From: Streptomyces sp. NBC_00094
Lineage (GTDB): Bacteria > Actinomycetota > Actinomycetes > Streptomycetales > Streptomycetaceae
Direction of reading: 5' to 3'
NCBI RefSeq assembly: GCF_026343125.1
Contig: NZ_JAPEMB010000001.1
Coordinates: 4,221,501-4,285,500 of the forward strand
DNA: 64,000 nt
Positions 8,663 to 16,859 of the stretch are shown here, piece by piece. The position numbers and the translations under genes were made by a program. Below the pieces are notes generated by a model, which saw only the letters and a program-made list of their open reading frames with translations, was not told the DNA's origin and searched no databases. How positions within the stretch are numbered: the stretch's first letter is position 1; each line of letters starts with the position of its first letter.

Positions 8663-10273
8663 TTACTCGTCGTCAGCCGTCGCCGTGCTGCTCTTGAGGG
8701 CGACTTCCTTGATGAACAGGGTCACCACGAAGGCGAGCAGCGCGAACGGTGCCGAGTAGAGGAAGACGTCACCGACGCCGTGTCCGTACGCACTCTCCAT
8801 GACCGTACGGATCGGGACCGGCAGCTTGTCCATGTCCGGGATCCCACCACCGGAGCCGCCCTGGGCCATGGCGCCCGCGGCCTTCGGACCGAGCTCGGCC
8901 AGGCCCTCCTTGACGTAGTCCGTGACCCGGTGGGCCATGACCGCGCCCAGCGCCGAGACGCCGATCGCACCGCCGAGGGAGCGGAAGAAGGTGACGACGG
9001 AGGAGGCGGCGCCGAGGTCGGCGGGGGCCACCTGGTTCTGGGTGCAGAGCACGAGGTTCTGCATCATCATGCCGAGGCCGAGGCCGAGGACCGCCATGAA
9101 GATCGCGATGTGCCAGTACGTCGTGTCGTAGCGGATCGTGCCGAGCATCCCGAGCCCGCCGGCGGCCAGGGCGCCACCGGCGACCAGCCACGCCTTCCAC
9201 TTGCCGGTCTTCGTGATGATCAGGCCGGAGGCGGTGGAGGAGACGAACAGGCCCGCGATCATCGGGATGGTGAGGACGCCGGACATCGTCGGCGACTCGT
9301 TCCGCGCCAGCTGGAAGTACTGGCTGAAGAAGACCGTGCCGGCGAACATCGCGACGCCCACGAAGAGCGAGGCGAGCGAGGCCAGGGTGATCGTGCGGTT
9401 GCGGAAGAGGCGGAGCGGGATGATCGGCTCGCTCGCCTTCGACTCGACGAGCACGAAGATCCCGCCGAGCGCGATCGAACCGAGCACCATGGCGGCGGTC
9501 TGCCAGGACATCCAGTCGTACTTGTCGCCCGCGAAGGTGACCCAGACGAGGAGCAGGGAGACGGCGGCGCTGATGAAGAAGGCGCCCGCCCAGTCGACCT
9601 TGACCTGACGCTTCACGACCGGGAGGTTCAGGGTCTTCTGCAGGACGACCAGCGCGATGATCGCGAACGGCACGCCGACGTAGAAGCACCAGCGCCAGCC
9701 GAGCCACTCGGTGTCCGTGATGACACCGCCGAGCAGCGGGCCGCCGACGGTGGCGACGGCGAAGGTCGCGCCGAGGTAGCCGCTGTACCGGCCGCGCTCA
9801 CGCGGGGCGATCATCGCGGCCAGGATGATCTGGGAGAGCGCGGTCAGACCACCGACGCCGATGCCCTGGACGACGCGGCAGGCGATGAGCATGCCGGTGC
9901 TCTGCGAGAGCCCGGCGACGACCGAGCCCGCGACGTAGACGACCAGGGCTATCTGGACGAGCAGCTTCTTGGAGAAGAGGTCGGCGAGCTTGCCCCAGAG
10001 CGGGGTGGTCGCCGTCATCGCCAGGAGCGCGGCCGTGACCACCCAGGTGTACGCGGACTGGCCGCCGCCCAGGTCGGTGATGATCTGGGGGAGGGCGTTG
10101 GAGACGATCGTCGAGGACAGGATGGCGACGAACATGCCGAGCAGCAGCCCGGACAGTGCCTCCATGATCTGCCGGTGGGTCATCGGGGCGCCGTCGCCGG
10201 TGCCGCCGGCGGCGGTGTCCCCCTGTCGGGCGCTCCCGCCGCGCACACCGGTGGCAGGTGTGGTGGTAGCCAT
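8663..10273 (-). CDS. DHA2-family MFS multidrug efflux transporter
   Basis: Fourteen-helix EmrB/QacA-like antiporter of 536 aa. It has LSSTIVSNALPQI after TM1, WGKLADLFSKKLLVQIAL as the loop 2-3 motif and GGLTALSQIILAAMIAPRERGRYSGY as the TM5 region. Start ATG 10273 has GAAGGA upstream; the adjacent TTG is less likely. It follows the MarR gene on the same strand with a 15-bp gap and is probably one transcript controlled by the operators at 10806-10849. The substrate is unknown. Confidence 0.9.
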   Translation of the reverse strand: MATTTPATGVRGGSARQGDTAAGGTGDGAPMTHRQIMEALSGLLLGMFVAILSSTIVSNALPQIITDLGGGQSAYTWVVTAALLAMTATTPLWGKLADLFSKKLLVQIALVVYVAGSVVAGLSQSTGMLIACRVVQGIGVGGLTALSQIILAAMIAPRERGRYSGYLGATFAVATVGGPLLGGVITDTEWLGWRWCFYVGVPFAIIALVVLQKTLNLPVVKRQVKVDWAGAFFISAAVSLLLVWVTFAGDKYDWMSWQTAAMVLGSIALGGIFVLVESKASEPIIPLRLFRNRTITLASLASLFVGVAMFAGTVFFSQYFQLARNESPTMSGVLTIPMIAGLFVSSTASGLIITKTGKWKAWLVAGGALAAGGLGMLGTIRYDTTYWHIAIFMAVLGLGLGMMMQNLVLCTQNQVAPADLGAASSVVTFFRSLGGAIGVSALGAVMAHRVTDYVKEGLAELGPKAAGAMAQGGSGGGIPDMDKLPVPIRTVMESAYGHGVGDVFLYSAPFALLAFVVTLFIKEVALKSSTATADDE

Positions 10274-10288
10274 CAACTTCCTTCGTTC

Positions 10289-10786
10289 TCAAGCGTGGTG
10301 GGCCCGGCAGTCCCCGAAGGAGTCGCGGAGGCGGGCGAGCAGGTCGGTGAGGAGTTCGACGTCGTCGTCGGACCACTCGGCGAGGGTGCGGGCGAGCATG
10401 TCCGTCAGCCGTCGGTCGAGGACGGCGAGCATGGACTCGCCCGCGGGGGTCAGGTGCAGGATGCGGGAGCGCTTGTCGGCGGGGTCGGGCAGTCGCTCGA
10501 CCCAGCCGCGGTCCACGGTGTGGGCGACATGACGGCTGCTGACCGACATGTCGACGGCCATCAGTTCGGACACGCGGCCGATCCGCATGTCTCCGTGGTG
10601 GTGGAGCAGGGCGAGGACGATCGCGGATCCGCCGGGGCACTCGGCGGGCAGGGTCCGCGTGAGTCCGCGTTTCACCGCTCCGATCGCGCTCACCTGGCGG
10701 GCGAGGTTCTCGTAGCGCCTGCCCCTGTCCGACTGGTCCATCCGGTCCTTCTGGTTCTCCGGGTCCATCCGGTCCTTCGGATCCAT
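10289..10786 (-). CDS. MarR-family transcriptional regulator
   Basis: Repressor of 165 aa with a winged helix at ~55-125 (VSELMAVDMSVSSRHVAHTVDRGWVERL, then the wing DPADKRSRILHLTPAG). ATG 10786 has GGAG six bases upstream; GTG 10798 would add four residues. The N-terminal Asp/Lys/Arg-rich stretch (MDPKDRMDPENQKDRMDQ) is a short internal duplication. It is first gene of an operon with the efflux pump, with two matching palindromes just upstream, so autoregulation is likely. Confidence 0.87.
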   Translation of the reverse strand: MDPKDRMDPENQKDRMDQSDRGRRYENLARQVSAIGAVKRGLTRTLPAECPGGSAIVLALLHHHGDMRIGRVSELMAVDMSVSSRHVAHTVDRGWVERLPDPADKRSRILHLTPAGESMLAVLDRRLTDMLARTLAEWSDDDVELLTDLLARLRDSFGDCRAHHA

Positions 10787-10805
10787 CGGGCACTCCACAG
10801 ATGTT

Positions 10806-10849
10806 GTTGCTTAGGGCAACCATAGAGATGGATGGTTGCTTCAGGCAAA
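10806..10849. promoter_or_regulatory. Pair of GTTGC-N5-GCAA palindromes (MarR operators)
   Basis: GTTGCTTAGGGCAAC (10806-10820) and GTTGCTTCAGGCAAA (10835-10849) share the same half-sites with 29-bp centre spacing. They lie 20-65 bp upstream of the MarR start, where autorepressor sites belong. Confidence 0.75.
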
Positions 10850-10944
10850 CTAAATCGGTCAAACGGCGCTAAAGAATCGGCAAAGGGCGGTCGGGGACCA
10901 CGGGGCTTGGGCCCCTCACCCGGACTTCGCTAGGGTCCTGGCCC

Positions 10945-11172
10945 ATGGCACACAACCCCCAAGCACCGTACGGCCAGGGCCAGGGCCCCGAGGGCTCCTA
11001 CGACCCCGCCGGAAGCACGCAGATGTTCCGCGCCTTCGTCGACGAGGGCACCCCGCAGCGGCAGCAGCCGCAGGCCCCGGCCCCCGTGGCCGGGCCGCGC
11101 GTCGGCCTGATCGTCGGCGTCGTCGCGGTGATCGCCGTCCTGGCGGCCGTCGCCTGGCTGGCCCTGGGCTGA
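10945..11172 (+). CDS. Small single-pass membrane protein
   Basis: Protein of 75 aa with no recognised family. Residues 1-50 are hydrophilic and rich in Gln, Pro and Gly (PYGQGQGPEG), followed by a hydrophobic helix (~53-73, VGLIVGVVAVIAVLAAVAWLAL) ending at the C terminus. This is the layout of a tail-anchored protein with its bulk in the cytoplasm. The stop is followed by a strong terminator. Confidence 0.65.
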   Translation: MAHNPQAPYGQGQGPEGSYDPAGSTQMFRAFVDEGTPQRQQPQAPAPVAGPRVGLIVGVVAVIAVLAAVAWLALG

Positions 11173-11195
11173 CCGCCCGTATCCTCCGCACACCC

Positions 11196-11236
11196 CCGGT
11201 GGGCCGGGTCCGCGTCACGTGGACCCGGCCCACCGG
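11196..11236. terminator. Bidirectional terminator
   Basis: A perfect 16-bp stem (11196-11211 / 11221-11236) with a 9-nt loop lies between the convergent small membrane protein and lipoprotein genes. Confidence 0.85.
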
Positions 11237-11241
11237 CGTTC

Positions 11242-12147
11242 TCACTGCCAGGTGGCGGTGACCTGCCGGGTGTCGATCCGCATCCCGAGCGGCACCCGCC
11301 AGGAGTCCACGCACACGCTGTACGTCTCCGTCCGCGCGGTCCCGGCGGCGATCGGCGCGGGCAGCGGCCGGCTGGAGGTGATCGTCGCCCAGTCGACGCC
11401 GAGGCCGCCGATGACGTGCGTGGCGAAGGTGACCGTGCCCGAGCGGGCCGCGGAGCCGCCGGTGTTCCGGAAGGTGACGGTCACCTGCTCGCACCACCGC
11501 CGGTCGGAGTCCGCGAGGACGGGTGCGGAGACGGTCAGCAGGGCGGGCCCGGGGGAGGGCGTGGGGGACGCCGAGGGCGAAGAGGGCGGCGTCGTGGGCG
11601 ACGGGCCGGGGTCACCGCTCCCAGGGGCGGTGGTGGGCGTACGGGGCGGGGTGCCGCCGCCGGTGCCGGGAGCGGCACTGGAGGGGCCGGAGCCACCGGC
11701 ACCGCCGGTACTGCCGGTACTGCCGGACGCGGAGCCCACCGGAGCCGTACCCGACCCCGTACCGGCAGACCCGGAGCCCGAAGCCCCTGACCCCGAAGAC
11801 CCGGAAGCCTCTGACCCCGAAGACCCCGCGCCAGAAGCCCCCGCACCCGAGGTCCCCGAGCCGCCCGCCGTGCCGGAGGACCCGGATTCAGGGGCCGCGC
11901 CCCCTCCCGCCGTATCCGAAGAGGACGGCGCCGGTGCCGGTGAGGACGTGCTGGAGGTCGTACCGCTCGCCGTGGGGCTGTCCAGGGGGACCAGGGTGAC
12001 CGCGCCCGAAGGGGCGACCGCGCCCTTCGGGGCGGGGCCGGCGCCGACCGCCGCGTACCCCTCGCCGTCTCCTCCGCCGCCACAGGCGGTCAGCGCCCCG
12101 CCGAGGCAGAGCGCCACCGCCACGAGTCCCGGCTTCCTTCGCCTCAT
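11242..12147 (-). CDS. Secreted lipoprotein with Ser/Gly-rich stalk
   Basis: Lipoprotein of 301 aa. The signal peptide MRRRKPGLVAVALCLGG ends in the lipobox LTAC, so it should be lipid-anchored outside the membrane. Residues ~60-190 are a low-complexity Ser/Gly/Thr/Pro stalk (repeated GSGASGSG units). The globular C-terminal ~100 residues have two cysteines and a predicted beta-rich pattern (TVTFRNTGGSAARSGTVTFATHVIGG) reminiscent of an Ig-like fold. ATG 12147 is chosen because it starts directly at the signal peptide. It sits 3' of the sigma gene on the same strand. The function is unknown. Confidence 0.72.
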   Translation of the reverse strand: MRRRKPGLVAVALCLGGALTACGGGGDGEGYAAVGAGPAPKGAVAPSGAVTLVPLDSPTASGTTSSTSSPAPAPSSSDTAGGGAAPESGSSGTAGGSGTSGAGASGAGSSGSEASGSSGSGASGSGSAGTGSGTAPVGSASGSTGSTGGAGGSGPSSAAPGTGGGTPPRTPTTAPGSGDPGPSPTTPPSSPSASPTPSPGPALLTVSAPVLADSDRRWCEQVTVTFRNTGGSAARSGTVTFATHVIGGLGVDWATITSSRPLPAPIAAGTARTETYSVCVDSWRVPLGMRIDTRQVTATWQ

Positions 12148-12210
12148 GGCCCCCAGTCTGGCTGACAGACCGTCAACAAGGCGGGGTTTTCCGGAAGTCG
12201 GCCCCACCGG

Positions 12211-13119
12211 TCAGTCCGCGATGAGGCCTTCCCGCAGCTGGGCGAGGGTGCGGGTGAGCAGTCGCGAGACGTGCATCTGGGAGATGCCGACCTCCTCGCC
12301 GATCTGCGACTGGGTCATGTTGGCGAAGAAGCGCAGCATGATGATCTGCCGCTCCCGGGGCGGGAGTTTGGCGAGCAGCGGCTTGAGCGACTCGCGGTAC
12401 TCGACGCCTTCGAGCGCGGTGTCCTCGTAGCCGAGGCGGTCGGCGAGCGAGCCCTCGCCGCCGTCGTCCTCGGGCGAGGGGGAGTCGAGCGATGAGGCGG
12501 TGTACGCGTTGCCCACCGCGAGGCCGTCGACGACGTCCTCCTCCGACACCCCGAGCACCACGGCGAGTTCGGGCACGGTGGGGGAGCGGTCGAGCTTCTG
12601 GGCGAGCTCGTCGCTGGCCTTGGTGAGGGCGAGCCGCAGCTCCTGGAGCCGGCGCGGCACGCGCACCGACCAGGAGGTGTCACGGAAGAAGCGCTTGATC
12701 TCGCCGACGACCGTCGGCATGGCGAACGTCGGGAACTCCACGCCCCGTTCGCAGTCGAAGCGGTCGATCGCCTTGATCAGGCCGATGGTGCCGACCTGGA
12801 CGATGTCCTCCATCGGCTCGTTGCGGGAGCGGAAGCGGGCCGACGCGTACCGCACGAGGGGGAGGTTGAGCTCGATGAGGGTGTCGCGGACATAGGTCCG
12901 CTCGGGGCTGTCGGCGGCCACGCCTTCGTCGTCGAGGGCGCGCAGCCGCAGGAACAGGGAGCGCGAGAGGGTGCGGGTGTCGAGGGCTCCGGACGGGACG
13001 ACCACGGGCGGCGGAGGCGTGGCCTCCGCGCTCTCGGCCGCGGTCGGAGCCGTCGTCTGCGTGGGCACGGGAACGGGCGTGAGCGTGAGCACCTTCGAGC
13101 TGCCCAGTTCTGTGGACAT
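12211..13119 (-). CDS. sigN: SigB/SigF/SigG-family sigma factor (SigN-like)
   Basis: Alternative sigma factor of 302 aa with the group-3 (sigB) architecture. An unstructured N terminus (1-60) is followed by region 2 (RFRSRNEPMEDIVQVGTIGL, VEFPTFAMPTVVGEIKRFF), region 3 and region 4 with HTH (MTQSQIGEEVGISQMHVSRLL). ATG 13119 is preceded by AAGGGGGTGGC. Such factors are usually held by anti-sigma partners, none of which is seen here. The name rests on tandem arrangement with a sigF-like gene, as I remember from S. coelicolor, not on alignment. Confidence 0.85.
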   Translation of the reverse strand: MSTELGSSKVLTLTPVPVPTQTTAPTAAESAEATPPPPVVVPSGALDTRTLSRSLFLRLRALDDEGVAADSPERTYVRDTLIELNLPLVRYASARFRSRNEPMEDIVQVGTIGLIKAIDRFDCERGVEFPTFAMPTVVGEIKRFFRDTSWSVRVPRRLQELRLALTKASDELAQKLDRSPTVPELAVVLGVSEEDVVDGLAVGNAYTASSLDSPSPEDDGGEGSLADRLGYEDTALEGVEYRESLKPLLAKLPPRERQIIMLRFFANMTQSQIGEEVGISQMHVSRLLTRTLAQLREGLIAD

Positions 13120-13354
13120 GCCACCCCCTTGAGGTCGCGGACGGTCGCGGTGGCCGCGACCATCTGAGGAACGCAGCCACCACCTGAATACCGGCGGGGG
13201 GGCTGCGGCAAACTCGGTTCCAGCAGAATGTCACATGTCGGCAACACGCTGTAGTGACTTGTCGACAAGCTGACGGTGCATATCCGCAGGAAACAAGGGG
13301 TGTACGGCATTTGGGGCGCCGCAGAACTGCTCCGAACCGGTCTACCCGTTCCGG

Positions 13355-14206
13355 TTACGCCTCGATTCTGTTTGCGGATCTCAAACGCGCGAAACTGCGG
13401 GCGAGGAGCCTTGACACATGCATCTGGGAGACGCCGAGTTCCTGGCTGATCTGAGATTGCGTCAAGTTGTTGTAGTAGCGCAGCATCAGGATCCGCTGCT
13501 CGCGCTCGGGCAGCTGGACGAGCAGGTGCCGGACGAGGTCGCGGTGCTCGACCCCGGCGAGCGCGGGGTCCTCGTACCCGAGACGGTCGAGCAGTCCGGG
13601 CAGCCCGTCGCCCTCCTGTGCCGCCTCCAGGGAGGTCGCGTGGTACGAGCGCCCGGCCTCGATGCAGGCGAGCACCTCGTCCTCGCCGATCCGCAGCCGC
13701 TCGGCGATCTCCGCGGTCGTGGGGGAGCGGCCGTGAGCCGTCGTCAGGTCCTCGGTGGCGCCGTTCACCTGGACCCACAGCTCGTGCAGCCGGCGCGGCA
13801 CGTGCACGGTCCGGACGTTGTCGCGGAAGTACCGCTTGATCTCGCCGACGACCGTCGGCATGGCGAAGGTCGGGAACTGCACGCCCCGGTCGGGGTCGAA
13901 GCGGTCGATGGCGTTGATCAGGCCGATGGTGCCGACCTGGACGACGTCCTCCATCGGTTCGTTGCGCGAGCGGAACCGGGCCGCCGCGTACCGCACGAGC
14001 GGCAGGTTGGCCTCGATGAGGGCCCCGCGCACCCGGTGGTGCTCGGGAGTGCCCGGTTCCAGGTGCTTGAGCTGCCCGAAGAGCACCTGCGTGAGGGCCC
14101 GGGTGTCGGCACCGCGCGTGCTCTGGGGGCGGGGGCGCGGGGTCTCCGTCCCGCCTGCCTCGTGCTGGGGCGGGACCTGAGGCGCTGTACTGGCCGGCAC
14201 GTTCAC
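13355..14206 (-). CDS. sigF: SigB-family sporulation sigma factor (SigF-like)
   Basis: Second sigB-type sigma factor in tandem, ~283 aa. Region 2 (RFRSRNEPMEDVVQVGTIGL, VQFPTFAMPTVVGEIKRYF) and region 4 HTH (LTQSQISQELGVSQMHVSRLL) are near-copies of the downstream paralogue. GTG 14206 is chosen because its 5' context AAAGGGGTGGC matches the paralogue's AAGGGGGTGGC; ATG 14245 would add 13 residues. In Streptomyces, SigF acts late in spore maturation. The assignment is by synteny and the N terminus NVPASTAPQ. Confidence 0.85.
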   Translation of the reverse strand: MNVPASTAPQVPPQHEAGGTETPRPRPQSTRGADTRALTQVLFGQLKHLEPGTPEHHRVRGALIEANLPLVRYAAARFRSRNEPMEDVVQVGTIGLINAIDRFDPDRGVQFPTFAMPTVVGEIKRYFRDNVRTVHVPRRLHELWVQVNGATEDLTTAHGRSPTTAEIAERLRIGEDEVLACIEAGRSYHATSLEAAQEGDGLPGLLDRLGYEDPALAGVEHRDLVRHLLVQLPEREQRILMLRYYNNLTQSQISQELGVSQMHVSRLLARSFARLRSANRIEA

Positions 14207-14366
14207 GCCACCCCTTTGGCTGGTCTTGCTGGTCGACTGGGTCAACTACGGTCAACTCATCCGTCAAAAGCGGTCATAGCATCACAAGACATGTCCACTG
14301 TGTGCAAGCACCGTATAGCCACGTGTTGAGGGCATGTTGGCGGAAAAAGGGGAGGCCAGAAACCCA

Positions 14367-14399
14367 CGAGGCCCCCCGCCGTGACGGCGGGGGGCCTCG
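14367..14399. terminator. Strong hairpin terminator
   Basis: A perfect 15-bp GC-rich stem (14367-14381 / 14385-14399) with a 3-nt loop lies directly after the Dabb gene stop on the minus strand and upstream of the sigF-like gene. It should insulate the two. Confidence 0.88.
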
Positions 14400-14411
14400 A
14401 AGGCGGTCCGA

Positions 14412-14705
14412 TCAGAACGCGTAGTCGGCGATCACCCAGGTGGCGAACTCGCGCCATTGGGCGACGCCCGCCTGGTGTGCGGGGTGCTCCAGGTAGCGCT
14501 GGAGGGCGTCCGTGTCCTCGACGGCCGAGTTGATGGCGAAGTCGTACGCGATCGGCCGGTCGGTGATGTTCCAGTCGCACTCCCAGAACCTCAGCTCCGG
14601 GATCTGCCCGCCGAGCGCGCGGAACGCCTCGACGCCGGCGACGACGCGCGGCTCGTCGCGCTCGACACCCTCGTTGAGCTTGAAGAGGACCAGATGGCGG
14701 ATCAC
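14412..14705 (-). CDS. Dabb (stress-responsive A/B barrel) domain protein
   Basis: Protein of 97 aa matching the whole-length Dabb ferredoxin-like dimer fold: N-terminal strand IRHLVLFKLNEGV, central helix VVAGVEAFRALG, and the HPAHQAG stretch near residue 75. GTG 14705 has AGGAGA six bases upstream. The family includes small cyclases and stress proteins, so the reaction cannot be assigned. It is transcribed away from the adjoining TnpB element. Confidence 0.85.
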   Translation of the reverse strand: MIRHLVLFKLNEGVERDEPRVVAGVEAFRALGGQIPELRFWECDWNITDRPIAYDFAINSAVEDTDALQRYLEHPAHQAGVAQWREFATWVIADYAF

Positions 14706-14842
14706 TGAGTTCTCCTAAGTGAAAGAGACGTTCCGTTATCCAGCGTAGTCGATCTCGCGGCGACCTATTTTGACGTGATTGTCATAATTAGGCTCATGGT
14801 ATGGCGTGGTGAGTGAGTATCAATGAGCGAGGGGAGGTGATG

Positions 14843-16843
14843 ATGCGGGTGGCGGAGGCGCGGAGATTCCGGGGGAGGGACAAATCCCCGAAGTGGGCGA
14901 AGCCTGACGGTGGGGTGGTGTCCGTGATGGTGTTGCCGCTGGCCGTCACCGACCCCGTCGACCTTGATCGACTGAAGAACCTGTTCGGGGCGATGTGGTC
15001 GGTCAAGCGGGCCGTTCAGCGGGATGCCCGTGCCAGGGTGGACGCCTACTGGGATGCCAGGCACGAGCGTGCGGGACGGGGTGCGAAGGCCGTGCGGCAG
15101 CGCCTCGGCCTGTCTCGTGAGGCCCTGGAGCGCGGCGCCTACAGGCACCTGGACGGCGCCGGGCACGTGAAGCATCACGCCACCAAGGCCCTCGCGATGC
15201 ACATGGCCGATGAGGTGTGGATCGGCGTGCAGCGTCACCTGTTCCCTGATGCGACCGGTCGGCGTTCCGGACGGCCGAAGCCCGGCCGTCGGCACGACCT
15301 CACCCGCATCCCCGGCCGGGCTCGGTCGCACATGAGCGAGAACACATGGGAGACCTTCCGCCTGGTCGGCACGCTCGACGGCCACTTCGCGGCCTACGCC
15401 GGCGATGGGCAGCACGTGCTGATGCAGCCCCGCCGGATGCCGAAGCCCGCCATCCCCGAGGGTCGTGTGCCCACGGGGAGGCAGACGGCCACCGGGAAGC
15501 CGGGCATGCGCAAGGCGAACTGGTGGGACCACAAGGGCCCCCTCGCCGTGGTGTTCGCCGGAGGGTCGGACGGCAAGCGGGGCGACCTCGTGCTCCCGGT
15601 CCGTATCCCTCAAGGACCGGGCCAGTGGGTACGCGTACAGCACTTCCTCGGCCAACCGGTCCGCTGGCACAAGGTGGATCTCGTGCGGCGCCGGAAGGTG
15701 TCCGCGCCGGGTGGCTGGGCATACGAGGCGCACCTCATGGTGTTGGGCCCCGGATACTCTTCCCCGGCCGTCCGTGAGATGCGTGACCGCGCCGGGCGGC
15801 TCGACCGGATCGGCGGGGTGGATGGCAACGTCTCCAACCTGTCGATCGTCTCCTTCCCGGCCCGGCTCGACGGCGGCGCACCCAAGTCCACCGAGATCGC
15901 ACTGACCATCGCCGAACGGGCCCGGCTGGAGAAGGAAACGAAGCAGCTGCGGGGTCGGGCGCGGGCGCTCGAACGCTCCCGGCGGGCGACGAACGCCAAG
16001 CAGTACGGGTTGTCGGACAAGCAGGCCGCACGTGCCCAGCGCCGAGCCGAGAACGGCCTCGTGCCCAAGACGGTGACCGTTCCCGGTGGCATTCGCGCCG
16101 CACGCTCCGACGGCGTCCCGCAGCAGGCGTACCGTCGCGATCGCCTGTCCGCCAACTACCGTGAGAAGCGTGCCCGGCAGGCCGAGTGCACCGCATCGGT
16201 CGCCGTGCGCCGCCGCCACCGCGCCCGTCGAGTGGCCCGCGAGATCATCGCCGTCCATGGCCCTGTTCACGTGGTTGAGGACTGTGACATCCGGACCTGG
16301 TACCGGCTCTGGGGCAAACGCTTGTCTCAGACCGCACCCGGCATGCTGATCTCCACGCTCAAGGCGGAGTGCGAGGCTGCCGGCGGCAGGCTGGTCCGGG
16401 CCTCCACCTGGTCAACGGCCCTGTCCCAGTACTGCCTCTGTGGCGAACGCGTGAACAAGAAACTCCGCGACCGTGAGCACGAGTGCACCGCGTGCGGCCT
16501 CACCGGCAAGCGCGACCTCGTATCCGCAGCCCTCGCCGCTTTCGTCCGGTTCACCGACGTGGACGACCCGAAGACCGCGTACCTGGACACCGCGTTGTCC
16601 CGGCAAGCACGGATCACTTACGCAGAAGCGCTGGAAGAAGCGCTGCGGGAGTCAACCACACCGAGCCCGAACGCCCCTTGGGGTGCGGGACGCGTGGCAG
16701 TACCACGGCAACGTGGTGCCTCTGCTCCCCGAACCGCCGGACAGCGGAACCGAGCAACCCCGGATGAGACACGCCCCCGGCGTGACCACGCCGGAAAGCT
16801 CGGTCCCCGCACCGGCTGCGGCCCGCAGCTCACTCTCTGGTGA
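14843..16843 (+). CDS. tnpB: Large TnpB RNA-guided nuclease homologue
   Basis: TnpB/OrfB-family protein of 666 aa, longer than the usual ~350-500. The N-terminal ~325 residues are basic. The RuvC residues are all present: D327 in GGVDGNVSNLS, E479 in VVEDCDI and D558 in KRDLVSAALAA. A zinc ribbon of CxC...CxxC form (CLCGERV ... CTACG) precedes motif III. ATG 14843 has GGGAGG five bases upstream; ATG 14840 and GTG 14813 are alternatives. The last ~90 residues are low-complexity and coincide with strong hairpins, consistent with reading through an overlapping omega-RNA. The intact catalytic triad suggests an active nuclease. Confidence 0.85.
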   Translation: MRVAEARRFRGRDKSPKWAKPDGGVVSVMVLPLAVTDPVDLDRLKNLFGAMWSVKRAVQRDARARVDAYWDARHERAGRGAKAVRQRLGLSREALERGAYRHLDGAGHVKHHATKALAMHMADEVWIGVQRHLFPDATGRRSGRPKPGRRHDLTRIPGRARSHMSENTWETFRLVGTLDGHFAAYAGDGQHVLMQPRRMPKPAIPEGRVPTGRQTATGKPGMRKANWWDHKGPLAVVFAGGSDGKRGDLVLPVRIPQGPGQWVRVQHFLGQPVRWHKVDLVRRRKVSAPGGWAYEAHLMVLGPGYSSPAVREMRDRAGRLDRIGGVDGNVSNLSIVSFPARLDGGAPKSTEIALTIAERARLEKETKQLRGRARALERSRRATNAKQYGLSDKQAARAQRRAENGLVPKTVTVPGGIRAARSDGVPQQAYRRDRLSANYREKRARQAECTASVAVRRRHRARRVAREIIAVHGPVHVVEDCDIRTWYRLWGKRLSQTAPGMLISTLKAECEAAGGRLVRASTWSTALSQYCLCGERVNKKLRDREHECTACGLTGKRDLVSAALAAFVRFTDVDDPKTAYLDTALSRQARITYAEALEEALRESTTPSPNAPWGAGRVAVPRQRGASAPRTAGQRNRATPDETRPRRDHAGKLGPRTGCGPQLTLW

Positions 16844-16856
16844 ATGACGGGATCAA
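16680..16856 (+). ncRNA. Putative omega-RNA (guide scaffold) at the TnpB 3' end
   Basis: Three compact hairpins follow one another: 16702-16717 (6-bp stem closed by a GCAA tetraloop), 16777-16794 (7 bp) and 16815-16829 (6 bp). They overlap the tnpB 3' end and lead to the proposed element end TCAA. TnpB omega-RNAs are made from exactly this position, with the guide taken from flanking DNA, here starting near 16857. Boundaries are estimates. Confidence 0.5.
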
Positions 16857-16859
16857 GTC

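Larger units (their letters stand above)
14770..16856 (+). mobile_element. IS605/IS1341-type element (TnpB only)
   Basis: A lone TnpB gene with locally AT-richer 5' flank (14765-14800), lying between the Dabb gene and a 54-codon gene. No TnpA (Y1 HUH) or serine recombinase gene is present, so it would depend on a transposase in trans. Proposed limits are inferred: TTGAC at 14770-14774 as the left target/TAM and TCAA at 16853-16856 as the right end, where IS200/IS605 elements typically cut. No terminal inverted repeat or target duplication is expected in this family. Confidence 0.6.

Noticed and set aside
8660..10825. 721-codon plus-strand frame
   Set aside because: Antisense shadow of the MFS and MarR genes, dominated by Gly/Glu/Arg/Asp; no domain pattern.
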